This document shows positions 28,950 through 37,863 of a DNA stretch of 64,000 nt, one piece after another. Source of the DNA: Cyclobacterium qasimii M12-11B (lineage in GTDB: Bacteria > Bacteroidota > Bacteroidia > Cytophagales > Cyclobacteriaceae); NCBI RefSeq assembly GCF_000427295.1, contig NZ_ATNM01000018.1, positions 62,001-126,000 of the forward strand, in the 5' to 3' direction. Numbering within the stretch: the first letter of the stretch is position 1; the number at the start of each line of letters is the position of its first letter. Made by a program: the position numbers and the translations under genes. The notes under the pieces are model-generated. The model was not told the DNA's origin and did not search any database. It saw only the letters and a list, made by a program, of their open reading frames with translations.

Positions 28950-29850
28950 ACCATTAATTTCCGTTATCACCATTAATTATAATGGACTGATCCATACCAT
29001 GGGATTTTTAGCATCTTTTCAAAAAATCACCTATCCCAATGTGGAAATAATAGTGGTAGACAATGCCTCTAAAGAATCTCCCGATAGCATTCTTGATGAA
29101 TATCCTGACACCATATTAATCAAAAACCCAGAAAACGAAGGGTTTGCTGGAGGGAATAACCGTGGAATGGAGGTAGCCAAAGGGGAATATTTCTTTTTGA
29201 TCAACAACGATACAGAAGTCGCTCCCGATATTTTAGAAGTCTTACTAGAACGTGCTCTAAAATCAGAAAAAGTTGGTTTGGTATGCCCTAAAATCCTTTA
29301 CCATGAAGAACCTGATATCATTCAATATGCTGGATTTTCGGCCATTAACCCAATAACAGGTAGAGGCAAAGGAAAAGGTTATTTAGAAAAAGACGAAGGT
29401 CAACACCAGGTTGCAGAAATTACTCAATTGGCACACGGCGCTGCCATGTTTATACCAAAAAAGGTAGTAAAAGAAATCGGTTTAATGGCTGAACTCTATT
29501 TTTTATACTATGAAGAGATGGACTATTGTGAACGAATCAAACAAGCAGGATATGAGATATGGTATGAGCCCAAAAGTTATATTCTTCACAAAGAATCGAT
29601 GAGTGTAGGAAAAAACTCTCTTTTAAAAACCTATTATATGAGCCGAAACAGGTGGTTATACCTCAGGAGAAATGTACATTACCCATTATTCATTTTCACC
29701 GCAGGTTATTATCTGCTAGTTGCCCTTCCAAAAAACTTGTTGGTCTATGTCTTTAGATCAGAGTGGGATCATTTCAAGAAATACTTTAAAGGATTTTTAG
29801 ACGGACTTTTTTTAAAAGACATCAAAGAGAACCCTACCTTAATTAATTAA
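28942..29850 (+). CDS. Glycosyltransferase family 2 (rhamnosyltransferase-like)
   Basis: 302-residue soluble GT-A transferase. Seen: ISVITINYNGLIHTMGFLAS at the N-terminus, the nucleotide-sugar site IIVVDNASKESP, EGFAGGNNRGMEVAKGEYFF and the DxD-like LINNDTEV. Acceptor-side motifs are LAHGAAMFIPKK and YYEEMDYCERIKQAGYEIWY, as in the GT2 subgroup related to WbbL. It probably adds one sugar to the lipid-linked repeat unit in the cytoplasm. Overlap of 8 bases with the polymerase gene and 11 bases to the next transferase indicate one operon. Confidence 0.92.
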   Translation: MNKPLISVITINYNGLIHTMGFLASFQKITYPNVEIIVVDNASKESPDSILDEYPDTILIKNPENEGFAGGNNRGMEVAKGEYFFLINNDTEVAPDILEVLLERALKSEKVGLVCPKILYHEEPDIIQYAGFSAINPITGRGKGKGYLEKDEGQHQVAEITQLAHGAAMFIPKKVVKEIGLMAELYFLYYEEMDYCERIKQAGYEIWYEPKSYILHKESMSVGKNSLLKTYYMSRNRWLYLRRNVHYPLFIFTAGYYLLVALPKNLLVYVFRSEWDHFKKYFKGFLDGLFLKDIKENPTLIN

Positions 29851-29861
29851 ACTACCCTCCG

Positions 29862-30995
29862 ATGAGAATAGGCATAGAAGCACAACGTATTTTTAGAAAG
29901 AAAAAGCACGGCATGGACATGGTAGCCCTTGCCCTGATTAGAAATCTGCAACAATTGGATACTGAAAATGAATATTTCATTTTTGTAAATGATACTGAAG
30001 ACCCTTCAGCCATTAAGGAAACAAGTAATTTCAAAATTGTCCCCTTGCCTCCAGCCCCCTACCCTATTTGGGAACAAAAGAACCTTGCCAAAGCTATAAA
30101 GACGTATCAATTAGACCTTCTTCATTGCACTAGCAATACAGCACCAGTATCTTGTTCAATACCATTGCTTATCACTTTACACGACATCATTTACCTTGAA
30201 AAAATCAACTTAAAAGAAGGAACCTGGTACCAAAGGCTTGGCAACATTTACAGGAGGTGGAATGTACCAAAGGTGGTAAAAAAAGCAGCCATGATTTTTA
30301 CTGTTTCCCATTACGAACAGAAAAGAATTGTAGAGCATTTTGGGCTGCAAAACAATGAGGTTCAGGTCATCTACAATGGGGTGGCAGGTCATTTTAAAAT
30401 AGAAGATATCCAAAAACAGGAGGCTATCCGATTAAAGTATGATCTACCCAAATCGTTCATCCTTTTTCTGGGTAATACTGACCCAAAGAAAAACCTTCGT
30501 GGGGTACTTAAAAGTCTTGCAATTTTGGAAGAGAAAGGCATTGAACACCCTGATTTAGTCATGCCTGATTTTGGAAAAGAGGTTTTAATATCCATGTTGG
30601 AGGAAATTAATGCTTCACACTTGATTTCAAGGATTCACCTTACTGGATATATTCCAAATGAAGATTTACCTGCCATTTATAGCGCAGCCAAAGTATTCTT
30701 ATACCCATCTCTAAGAGAAAGCTTTGGTCTACCAATTTTAGAAGCAATGGCTTGTGGTTGCCCTGTAATCACCTCTGACACTTCTTCCATGCCTGAAGTA
30801 GCTGGAGATGCTGCTATTATCGTTGATCCATTTAATCCAGCATCAATCAGCAAGGCCATCGAAAAATCCTTGACCGATTCTGCGTCAAGAAACATGCTTA
30901 TACAGAGAGGATTTCTTAGACCACCTTTATTCGATTATAAAAAAGGAGCATTGGACACCCTTTCTGCCTATCAGAAAATTTATTCGCGCAAATGA
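29862..30995 (+). CDS. Glycosyltransferase family 4 (GT-B fold)
   Basis: 377-residue retaining transferase. N-terminal domain starts MRIGIEAQRIFRKKKHGMDM with the acceptor-side helix, and TLHDIIYL lies in the first Rossmann half. The C-terminal donor-binding domain has FILFLGNTDPKKNLRGVLKS, HLTGYIPNEDLPAIYSAAKV and the EX7E signature ESFGLPILEAMACGCPVITS. It builds the polysaccharide repeat unit; sugar specificity is not readable. Its stop overlaps the flippase start by 4 bases (ATGA), which indicates translational coupling. Confidence 0.93.
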   Translation: MRIGIEAQRIFRKKKHGMDMVALALIRNLQQLDTENEYFIFVNDTEDPSAIKETSNFKIVPLPPAPYPIWEQKNLAKAIKTYQLDLLHCTSNTAPVSCSIPLLITLHDIIYLEKINLKEGTWYQRLGNIYRRWNVPKVVKKAAMIFTVSHYEQKRIVEHFGLQNNEVQVIYNGVAGHFKIEDIQKQEAIRLKYDLPKSFILFLGNTDPKKNLRGVLKSLAILEEKGIEHPDLVMPDFGKEVLISMLEEINASHLISRIHLTGYIPNEDLPAIYSAAKVFLYPSLRESFGLPILEAMACGCPVITSDTSSMPEVAGDAAIIVDPFNPASISKAIEKSLTDSASRNMLIQRGFLRPPLFDYKKGALDTLSAYQKIYSRK

Positions 30996-32320
30996 CAGAT
31001 AAGAAATATTGGCTTACTGGAGGATTTTTCACAATGATGCACCGAGGTGTAGATTTTTTACTCGGCTTCATAGGATTCATGCTGTTGGTAAGGGTATTTA
31101 GTCCAGAAGAATTTGGAATTTGGGTATTATTAATCACCATAGTCTCCATTATTGATATGGCCAGAAATGGATTCATTCAAAATGGGATGATTAAATTCCT
31201 TGTCGGTAAGAATGATGCCATACAAGCAAAAATTCAGACCGCTTCAATCTGGTTAAATGCCGCTCTAAGCTTTTTGATGGTGCTTTTATTGTGGCTATTT
31301 GCCAAACCTTTAGAGCAACTGTTAAATGCAGAAGGGTTGGCCGATTTATTAAAAATTCACTCTTTGGTACTTCCTGTATTGATTTTTCATACCCATAATA
31401 TGGTGCTTATGCAGGCCAAGTATGATTTTAAAGCCTACTTCATTGCAGGAATAAGTAAAAGCCTGCCTTTCTTTTTGGTTATTCTTTTTGCCTACCTAAT
31501 TGATACTAAGCTTAGTTTGATTGAATTGGCCTGGTACCAAAATCTCGCCTTCCTATTGGCTACTTTTATGTCTGTGTATCAGGTTAGGCAATATTTTAAA
31601 TTTCGTCTCAAAGCGAAAAAATACTGGTTAAGCAAAATTTTCCATTTTGGTAAATATGTTTTTGGTACTAATCTAGTGTCAATGCTAACAAATAGCCTTG
31701 ACAAATTTCTATTGGGTGCTTTGTTGTCACCAGTACAAGTGGCAATGGCCAATACTGCAGGAAGAGTAATGAATATGGTGGAAATACCCGTCAACTCCAT
31801 CGCTTCTATCAGCTACCCAAAAGCGGCAGAGGCACATGACAAAAAACAATCCGGCCTTGTGGGGGAAATCTATGAGAAAACCTTGGGAATGATGCTTAGC
31901 CTAACAACTCCCTTTTGGCTGTTTTGCATGCTATTTGCCCATTACATCGTTCTTCTAATAGCAGGTGAGGCCTACTTAGACGCCGTTCAGTTTTTAAGAA
32001 TCATGGCTTTTTTAGCATTAATAAAGCCTTTTGATAGACAGTCTGGCGTATTCTTAGATGCAATAGGTAAGCCTTTTATAAATATGATAATGGTATTTGG
32101 CACATTCATCTATGGTGCCCTTTTTAGCTGGATTTTTATCCAATGGTTTGGTCTTTTAGGAGCAGCCTACGGATTGGTACTTGCAATTTTAACAACTGCA
32201 ATAATTAAACACATCATTTTAAGCAAATTTATTGAAGTCAATTTCGGTCGTTGTTGGATAAAAGCAATTCAAAATTATCCCATCATGCTCCATACGCTAC
32301 GCAGTAAGCTTAAGAAATAA
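30992..32320 (+). CDS. Wzx-type oligosaccharide flippase (polysaccharide biosynthesis protein)
   Basis: 442-residue MOP-superfamily transporter that should flip lipid-linked repeat units across the inner membrane. About 12 hydrophobic segments are visible, starting with LLGFIGFMLLVRVFSPEEFG, a typical Wzx opening. The central LDKFLLGALLSPVQVAMANT and the late AIGKPFINMIMVFGTFIY also fit. It follows the two transferases without a gap. With Wzy, the Wzc-like protein and the initiating transferase it completes a Wzx/Wzy-dependent pathway. Confidence 0.9.
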   Translation: MTDKKYWLTGGFFTMMHRGVDFLLGFIGFMLLVRVFSPEEFGIWVLLITIVSIIDMARNGFIQNGMIKFLVGKNDAIQAKIQTASIWLNAALSFLMVLLLWLFAKPLEQLLNAEGLADLLKIHSLVLPVLIFHTHNMVLMQAKYDFKAYFIAGISKSLPFFLVILFAYLIDTKLSLIELAWYQNLAFLLATFMSVYQVRQYFKFRLKAKKYWLSKIFHFGKYVFGTNLVSMLTNSLDKFLLGALLSPVQVAMANTAGRVMNMVEIPVNSIASISYPKAAEAHDKKQSGLVGEIYEKTLGMMLSLTTPFWLFCMLFAHYIVLLIAGEAYLDAVQFLRIMAFLALIKPFDRQSGVFLDAIGKPFINMIMVFGTFIYGALFSWIFIQWFGLLGAAYGLVLAILTTAIIKHIILSKFIEVNFGRCWIKAIQNYPIMLHTLRSKLKK

Positions 32321-32342
32321 AATCATAAAAATGCTAAGCCAA

Positions 32343-33629
32343 TTACTTCCAATATTTTTCAAGGTGTTTAAACTCTTTTTTCCTAGCCTCCCATAGTGGC
32401 CCAATCTCAGTAATTTCATTGTGAGTTGTTGCCATAAAATCCTTATTGGCTTTCCTAATGTTAAGCATTCCAGAGATTTGCCCCAACACAAATAGAGGTA
32501 TTTTAGGAATGGCGTTTAGCACTTTTTGAGGTGTCTTATTAAGCAGTAATAGCAATAGGAAACCTAGCGCAAACAAAACAAGGCTCCCTGCTAAAAGGAA
32601 GAAATAGCTCCATTTGATAAATAACGCAGCTATTGCCAGCAAGCCACTTATACCAACCAAAAACACCATAGGTGGCATAGCAGTCATCAGGGCAAAATAA
32701 ATTCGGTTCCAATCAAACTTTAAGATCCCATTCACAAATAGTTTTAATGTTCCGGGCAACTGCCCAAAATAACTATTAAGCCATCTTCCCCTTTGCCTAC
32801 CAATTTGTGTAGCAGCGGTAATCTTCTCATCAAAAATAATGGCTGCCGCAGCGTAAGCAATTTTATGTCCTTGATCTACAAGTTCTGATTGCAAAGATTT
32901 ATCTTCTGCTACCACCACCCCTTGTTCCTTTAATACCAATAACTCTTTAGCGATATTATTACTGTATAGCTTTTTTTCAATAGACATTCCAGAACCTGCA
33001 ATTGTAGAAGACGACCCTAGTAGAAAAGGGATATTTCTCACAGCAAAATCATAGTAATACTCTCCCAAGGCATCCAATGCGGCATAGGTACCAGCTATAT
33101 TTTTAGCAATTCTTTTTCCTTGCACTGCCATATACCCACTTGCATGAAACTTACTCATTACGCTTAAGAAATGACCAGGCACCAGGTTATCCGGATCAAA
33201 AACCACCACATGACTATGGTTCTCTTTCATTTTTTCCAGCACCAATCCCAAAGAGGCTACTTTACTATTTAGAAAAGGACTAGGTTGATATACGGTGAGC
33301 TTTTCATGTACCATTGCATCCATATTTTCTGTGATCCCATCAGCTACTAAATAAATGTGAAAATGAGGATAATCCTGAGCCAGAAGAGCTCTGACCAAAG
33401 GCCAGGCAATATCTTTTTCCTTATAAACGGTGATCACACACGCAAAATCAGCGGTTAATGTAGATTCATTAAGCTTTATTTTACTACCAAAAAATGAAAT
33501 AAAAGTACTCAATAATGGGAATAAAAGATAAAAACTGCAAATACACGAAATAATAATAAATAAGATCAAAGCTTTAAAAATTAATGGTTTACATAAACCT
33601 AAATTTAAGCTTTCCAATGCGGAAAACAT
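32343..33629 (-). CDS. Processive-type glycosyltransferase family 2, membrane-bound
   Basis: 428-residue GT-A transferase with membrane segments near residues 18-40 and three or four near 315-385. Motifs seen: VITVYKEKDIAWPLVRALLA, VVVFDPDNLVP (DxD site), VVVAEDKSLQSELVDQGH (acidic base region) and IGRQRGRWLNSYF, a QxxRW motif. These features are typical of cellulose- or hyaluronan-synthase-like enzymes. It is inverted relative to the flanking genes, converging with the flippase gene. Its role could be a second polymer or a step in the same one. Confidence 0.88.
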   Translation of the reverse strand: MFSALESLNLGLCKPLIFKALILFIIISCICSFYLLFPLLSTFISFFGSKIKLNESTLTADFACVITVYKEKDIAWPLVRALLAQDYPHFHIYLVADGITENMDAMVHEKLTVYQPSPFLNSKVASLGLVLEKMKENHSHVVVFDPDNLVPGHFLSVMSKFHASGYMAVQGKRIAKNIAGTYAALDALGEYYYDFAVRNIPFLLGSSSTIAGSGMSIEKKLYSNNIAKELLVLKEQGVVVAEDKSLQSELVDQGHKIAYAAAAIIFDEKITAATQIGRQRGRWLNSYFGQLPGTLKLFVNGILKFDWNRIYFALMTAMPPMVFLVGISGLLAIAALFIKWSYFFLLAGSLVLFALGFLLLLLLNKTPQKVLNAIPKIPLFVLGQISGMLNIRKANKDFMATTHNEITEIGPLWEARKKEFKHLEKYWK

Positions 33630-33658
33630 TCATTATTTTAGAAAAAAAACAGCTTTTT

Positions 33659-34885
33659 ATGAAGGATTTTTCTAACCTTACTTTTGACAAGGTTACCATA
33701 GTAATGACTAGCATGTCCCGATGGGACGGTGAATTTTCATCAGCTTCCTGGTCGCTTGCCAAAACTTTTGCTCAAACCCAAAAAGTTATCTATGTAGACT
33801 ATCCATTTACTTTATTGGATTACTTCAAAGAGCGCAAGAAACCCTCCGTCTACGCCAGAAAACAAGCCTTAATTTGGGGGAAGAATAGCCTTAAACCATT
33901 GCCTCAATTTAGCCCTTTTCTATATGCCCTGACTCCTCCTTTGATGCTGCCAATAAACTGGCTTCCTCATGGAATGTTGTACAACCTACTTTCAGATTGG
34001 AATGACAGAAGATTAGCCAAATCAATAAAAAAAGCATTAAAAGAACTTAGTGAAAATGATTTCATTTTCTTTAATTCATTTAACCCTTTGTACCTAAGTA
34101 AATTACCCAAAGAATTTAAACCCAACGCGTTCGTTTACCAATCCCGGGACAATATCAGAGCTTTAGAACTGTATTTGAGAAAGCATGGTGCGCAGAAAGA
34201 AATTGAAGCTGTTAGAAATGCAGATGAAAGTCTTGTTACATCCTTAATGCTGCAAAAAGACCTGGAACAACTTTCAGGAAAAAAGGTCTCCTACTTTCCA
34301 AATGCAGCAGATTTTGATTTGTTCAAAACAGCCTACGAGAAGCAACTTGAAATACCAGAAGACATTAAAAGCATCCCAAAACCTATAATTGGTTATACTG
34401 GAAACATTTGCCATAGACTGGATTATGATTTGATAAAAAGTATTTGTGAAGCAAATCCAGATAAAAGCATAGTGATGGTAGGCCCTAGAAATCATCAAGG
34501 ACACACCACAATAAATTTGGATGAAATTTCAAACTTATACTTTACAGGACCTAAAAAAATAGAACAACTTCCCCAATACCTGGCGCATTTCCAGCTTTTG
34601 ATATTACCATTTCTGTGCAATGAGGTGACAAAAAGTATCTATCCTCTAAAAATCAATGAATACCTCGCATCTGGAAAACCCATAGTAGCGACACCCTTTT
34701 CAGAGGACATTCAATTGTTTCATCCACTTATTAGCTTAGAAAAAACGCATAAGGCATTTAATGAAGCTATCGAAGCGGAATTGGCAACTGATACAAGTCA
34801 AAAAGCTGAGCTTAGGTACCTTGAAGCTTCCAAAAACACTTGGAAAGGGAGGGTTAAGTTATTTTGGGAATTATTAATGGACTAA
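33659..34885 (+). CDS. Glycosyltransferase (GT-B, TuaH-like)
   Basis: About 408 residues. The start at 33659 (MKDFSNLTF) fits the family; an upstream in-frame ATG at 33617 would overlap the divergent gene's start and adds no recognisable sequence. Seen: VTIVMTSMSRWDGEFSSASW, KVIYVDYPF, FNSFNPLYLSKLPKE, a donor-domain GYTGNICHRLDYDLIKSICE, and YPLKINEYLASGKPIVATPF. These resemble TuaH and related transferases of envelope polysaccharides. Its end overlaps the end of the sugar transferase gene on the other strand by 4 bases. Confidence 0.85.
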   Translation: MKDFSNLTFDKVTIVMTSMSRWDGEFSSASWSLAKTFAQTQKVIYVDYPFTLLDYFKERKKPSVYARKQALIWGKNSLKPLPQFSPFLYALTPPLMLPINWLPHGMLYNLLSDWNDRRLAKSIKKALKELSENDFIFFNSFNPLYLSKLPKEFKPNAFVYQSRDNIRALELYLRKHGAQKEIEAVRNADESLVTSLMLQKDLEQLSGKKVSYFPNAADFDLFKTAYEKQLEIPEDIKSIPKPIIGYTGNICHRLDYDLIKSICEANPDKSIVMVGPRNHQGHTTINLDEISNLYFTGPKKIEQLPQYLAHFQLLILPFLCNEVTKSIYPLKINEYLASGKPIVATPFSEDIQLFHPLISLEKTHKAFNEAIEAELATDTSQKAELRYLEASKNTWKGRVKLFWELLMD

Positions 34886-36081
34886 ACATTTTCACTTTGA
34901 AACAAAGCTGGGATAGTTCTTAGAAGAATTTTTATGTCAAACCAAATACTAAAATTTTTGACGTAATCATTGTCAAGGCTTAATCGTTCTTCTTCAGACA
35001 TGGCGCCTCTTCCACGTTTTTCTACTTGCCAAAGCCCGGTAATCCCGGCTGGACCAAGAAATCTAAGTGAATATTTGTCAGTAGTGATTTTCTCGGCCTC
35101 ATAAAGTGGTAAAGGTCGATTCCCCACAAGCGACATGTCTCCTCTTAGCACATTCCATAATTGAGGCAGTTCATCAATACTGGTGTTTCTAATGAATTTC
35201 CCAATACGTGTTACTCTCGGGTCGTCTTTGATTTTAATGAATGCGGCGTCCTTATTGCTATCTTTTTTAGCCATAAGTATTTTCTCGCAAACCATTTTAT
35301 TGTCATCATACAATGGCTGTAGACATCCCCCTCCTGCTTGTTCACAAAACTCACAGAGTTCCTTAACTTCATTTACTACTTTAGAAGATTGAACTTCTTC
35401 TTCCACTTCTTCAGGATCATTGTATTGGTTGAGATGCTTGAGTTGCTGCAATTTGGCATCTGCATCCGGATCCATAGACCTGAACTTGTAAAATTTAAAG
35501 ATATTATAACCTGTCCCAACTCTATAAGAATAATAAAATACGGGACCTCTTGATTCTAGTTTGATTAAAATAGCTACAATCAGGAACAAAGGAATCAATG
35601 CTAAAAGAATAAATCCGCATACTACTATATCAAAAACTCTTTTAATAAATGGCGTTTTAGATTCTTTTAAAGCCGTGTATTCAGCATTCTTCTTTTTTAT
35701 TACTGGATGATTCATTTGAAACTCCAGTCGGGTTTTTAATTGCCTACCATTGATAGGCTTTAAAATAAAATCAGAAACCCCTTTAGAAATGGCATTATAA
35801 ATGTCTGTTGGTGTGGCTTTATCCACGATCATGAAAAATGGAAGGTGCCCAAAACCTAGTTTTTCAATTGTATTTTTTAAAGCGACCCCGTGCACATCTA
35901 ATAATGAAGAATCACTTAGGATCAAACAAAAGCTATCTGTAGAGGTAGAAAGCGAATTATAAAAAATAATACCATTAGAAAAAGTATTAATTTCAAAGAC
36001 ATCGCCAACAGCCTTTTCAATTGCATCGATCACTTTGGGATCCTCGGAAATCAACGCGATTTTTTTAGTTTGTTTATTCAT
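34882..36081 (-). CDS. Receiver-domain fusion to polyprenyl-phosphate sugar-1-phosphate transferase with four-Cys insertion
   Basis: 399 residues. Residues 5-125 form a response-regulator receiver: E13/D14, Asp57 in LILSDSSLLDVHG, and Lys108 in FILKPINGR; the usual Thr/Ser switch is replaced (IVDKA). A membrane hairpin at about 150-172 opens the bacterial sugar transferase domain: FYKFRSMDPDAD, DDPRVTRIGKFIRNTSIDEL, LRGDMSLVGNRPLPLYEAE and GPAGITGLWQVEKRGRG. This family moves a sugar-1-phosphate onto undecaprenyl phosphate, the first step of polysaccharide assembly. Between KFRSM and DDPRV there are about 85 residues, far more than usual, with Cys243, Cys246, Cys253 and Cys265, a possible metal site. 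It overlaps the upstream receiver gene by 8 bases. Confidence 0.92.
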   Translation of the reverse strand: MNKQTKKIALISEDPKVIDAIEKAVGDVFEINTFSNGIIFYNSLSTSTDSFCLILSDSSLLDVHGVALKNTIEKLGFGHLPFFMIVDKATPTDIYNAISKGVSDFILKPINGRQLKTRLEFQMNHPVIKKKNAEYTALKESKTPFIKRVFDIVVCGFILLALIPLFLIVAILIKLESRGPVFYYSYRVGTGYNIFKFYKFRSMDPDADAKLQQLKHLNQYNDPEEVEEEVQSSKVVNEVKELCEFCEQAGGGCLQPLYDDNKMVCEKILMAKKDSNKDAAFIKIKDDPRVTRIGKFIRNTSIDELPQLWNVLRGDMSLVGNRPLPLYEAEKITTDKYSLRFLGPAGITGLWQVEKRGRGAMSEEERLSLDNDYVKNFSIWFDIKILLRTIPALFQSENV

Positions 36082-36481
36082 TTATGGAATCGATTGCAAA
36101 TTTTCCTGTTCTTCTCAAAATTGAATTTATTCTAGCTTCAAGTTCTTTGGGGTTAAATGGTTTAACCATAAAGTCGTCTGCTCCAAGATTTAAAATATCG
36201 ATTTTCTTTTCAGAAGAATCGGTAGCAGAAAGAACGATTAAAGGAATAGAAGAGAAAAAGCCGCTTGAACGAACAAGACCGACAAATTCAGCACCACTTA
36301 TCTCGGGCATATTCAAGTCACAGATAATAATGTCCGGCAGATCTCCCTCTTGCATATTGGCAATGGCATCTGCAGGCTTATTAAATACCTTGACGTCAAA
36401 TTTCTCTTTGAAATAATGCTGAATGATCAGTAAAACTGAAGGTTCATCGTCAATACCAAAAATTTTATATTTACTTTTCAT
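36074..36481 (-). CDS. Single-domain response regulator (receiver only)
   Basis: 135 residues from ATG 36481; the frame can be read from a TTG at 36490 but that is unlikely. It is a complete receiver: IFGIDDEPSVL acidic pair, phospho-acceptor Asp55 in IIICDLNMPEISG, switch Ser in LIVLSATDSS, and Lys107 in DDFMVKPFNPKELEARI. There is no output domain. The 8-base overlap with the receiver-transferase fusion implies coupled expression and perhaps a phosphate-passing or competing role. Possible donors are the hybrid kinase HPt at 18596-22750 or a kinase elsewhere. Confidence 0.93.
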   Translation of the reverse strand: MKSKYKIFGIDDEPSVLLIIQHYFKEKFDVKVFNKPADAIANMQEGDLPDIIICDLNMPEISGAEFVGLVRSSGFFSSIPLIVLSATDSSEKKIDILNLGADDFMVKPFNPKELEARINSILRRTGKFAIDSINE

Positions 36482-36686
36482 GGTTGCCAAATAAAAATTT
36501 CACCTGTTAAATTACTATTAAAGGTAAAAACGAACGTGCATATAAAAAAAGGTTTTAATATTTAATTTCCTTATTTAATTAAATGTTTTGGGAAATTAAA
36601 GAACAATTCTTCTTATAAAATTATAAAATACAATATATATGATTTAAATAACTTAATTATGTATTTCAAAACAGTGAGCAGAAGGC

Positions 36687-36723
36687 AAAAAAAAGCATTG
36701 CTCCTTTGGAAAAGAACAATGCT
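36687..36723 (-). terminator. Rho-independent terminator after UDP-glucuronate decarboxylase gene
   Basis: On the minus strand AGCATTG (36717-36723) and CAATGCT (36694-36700) form a 7-bp stem with a 16-base loop, followed by a run of 8 T. It lies 18 bases after the stop at 36741. Confidence 0.8.
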
Positions 36724-36740
36724 AAAATAGAATTTGGGAC

Positions 36741-37688
36741 CTATATGTTATCCTCTTTTAAAACAAGATCGAAATATTTTATAGTTTCAATTAAACCTTC
36801 TTTCAACTGCACTTTAGGCTCCCAATTTAGTTCTTTTCGCGCCAAATCTATAGTTGGTTTTCTTTGCATAGGATCATCTTGAGGCAAAGGCATAAACTTA
36901 AGTTTACTTTTTGAATCAGTAAGTTCCAATACATTTTCCGCCAATTCCAGCATGGTAAATTCCACTGGATTACCAATATTGATTGGCCCAATCACACTGT
37001 CCGGACTATTCATCAATTTATGCATTCCTGAAATCAAATCGCTCACATAACCGAAACTACGTGTTTGCTTGCCATCTCCAAAAATCGTGATGTCTTCTCC
37101 TTTCAAAGCCTGAACAATGAAATTACTAACTACCCTACCATCATTTGGATGCATTCTTGGTCCATACGTATTAAAAATCCGCATTACCTTTATATTCAAA
37201 TCATGCTGCCTGTGGTAATCAAAGAATAAAGTTTCTGCACATCTTTTCCCTTCATCATAACAGGCCCGAGGTCCTATTGTACTTACACTGCCCTTATATG
37301 ATTCTGGTTGAGGATGAATTTCAGGGTCCCCATAAACTTCACTGGTACTGGCCTGTAAAATTTTTATTTTCAACCTTTTGGCAAGCCCCAACATGTTAAT
37401 GGCACCAATTACACTTGTTTTTGTGGTTTGAACTGGATCAAACTGGTAATGAACAGGACTGGCAGGACAGGCTAGGTTATAAATTTCATCCACTTCTACA
37501 TACAATGGAAGCGTCACATCATGCCTTAAAAATTCGAAATTTTTATTCTCCAATAGGTGGTGAATATTTCTTCTTCTTCCTGTAAAAAGGTTGTCGGCAC
37601 ATATCACTTCATGACCTTCACCCAAAAGTTTATCACAAAGATGGCTACCTAAAAATCCGGCTCCACCGGTTACTAAAATCCTTTTCAT
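36741..37688 (-). CDS. UDP-glucuronate decarboxylase (UDP-xylose synthase), short-chain dehydrogenase family
   Basis: 315-residue NAD-dependent enzyme of the extended SDR family converting UDP-glucuronate to UDP-xylose. Seen: the GxxGxxG site in [35 protein letters not shown], the UXS-type block [34 protein letters not shown], and the catalytic YxxxK in [30 protein letters not shown] and [12 protein letters not shown] also match UXS proteins. It supplies a precursor to the neighbouring polysaccharide cluster, so the polymer may contain xylose. It is transcribed alone, with its own terminator. Confidence 0.93.
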   Translation of the reverse strand: MKRILVTGGAGFLGSHLCDKLLGEGHEVICADNLFTGRRRNIHHLLENKNFEFLRHDVTLPLYVEVDEIYNLACPASPVHYQFDPVQTTKTSVIGAINMLGLAKRLKIKILQASTSEVYGDPEIHPQPESYKGSVSTIGPRACYDEGKRCAETLFFDYHRQHDLNIKVMRIFNTYGPRMHPNDGRVVSNFIVQALKGEDITIFGDGKQTRSFGYVSDLISGMHKLMNSPDSVIGPINIGNPVEFTMLELAENVLELTDSKSKLKFMPLPQDDPMQRKPTIDLARKELNWEPKVQLKEGLIETIKYFDLVLKEDNI

Positions 37689-37863
37689 TTTATTAAATAA
37701 TTAGTTAAAAACTTAAAGTCTACTATTGCTGCTGTGTAACTTCCAAAAATAATAATATATTACCCATTCAAATAACATTTTTTTAATGTTGTCTATAATT
37801 TACTTAAATTTAGGTATCTATTTAATAATTTAAACAACAAAATCGTTAAAAACCTAAAATAAC

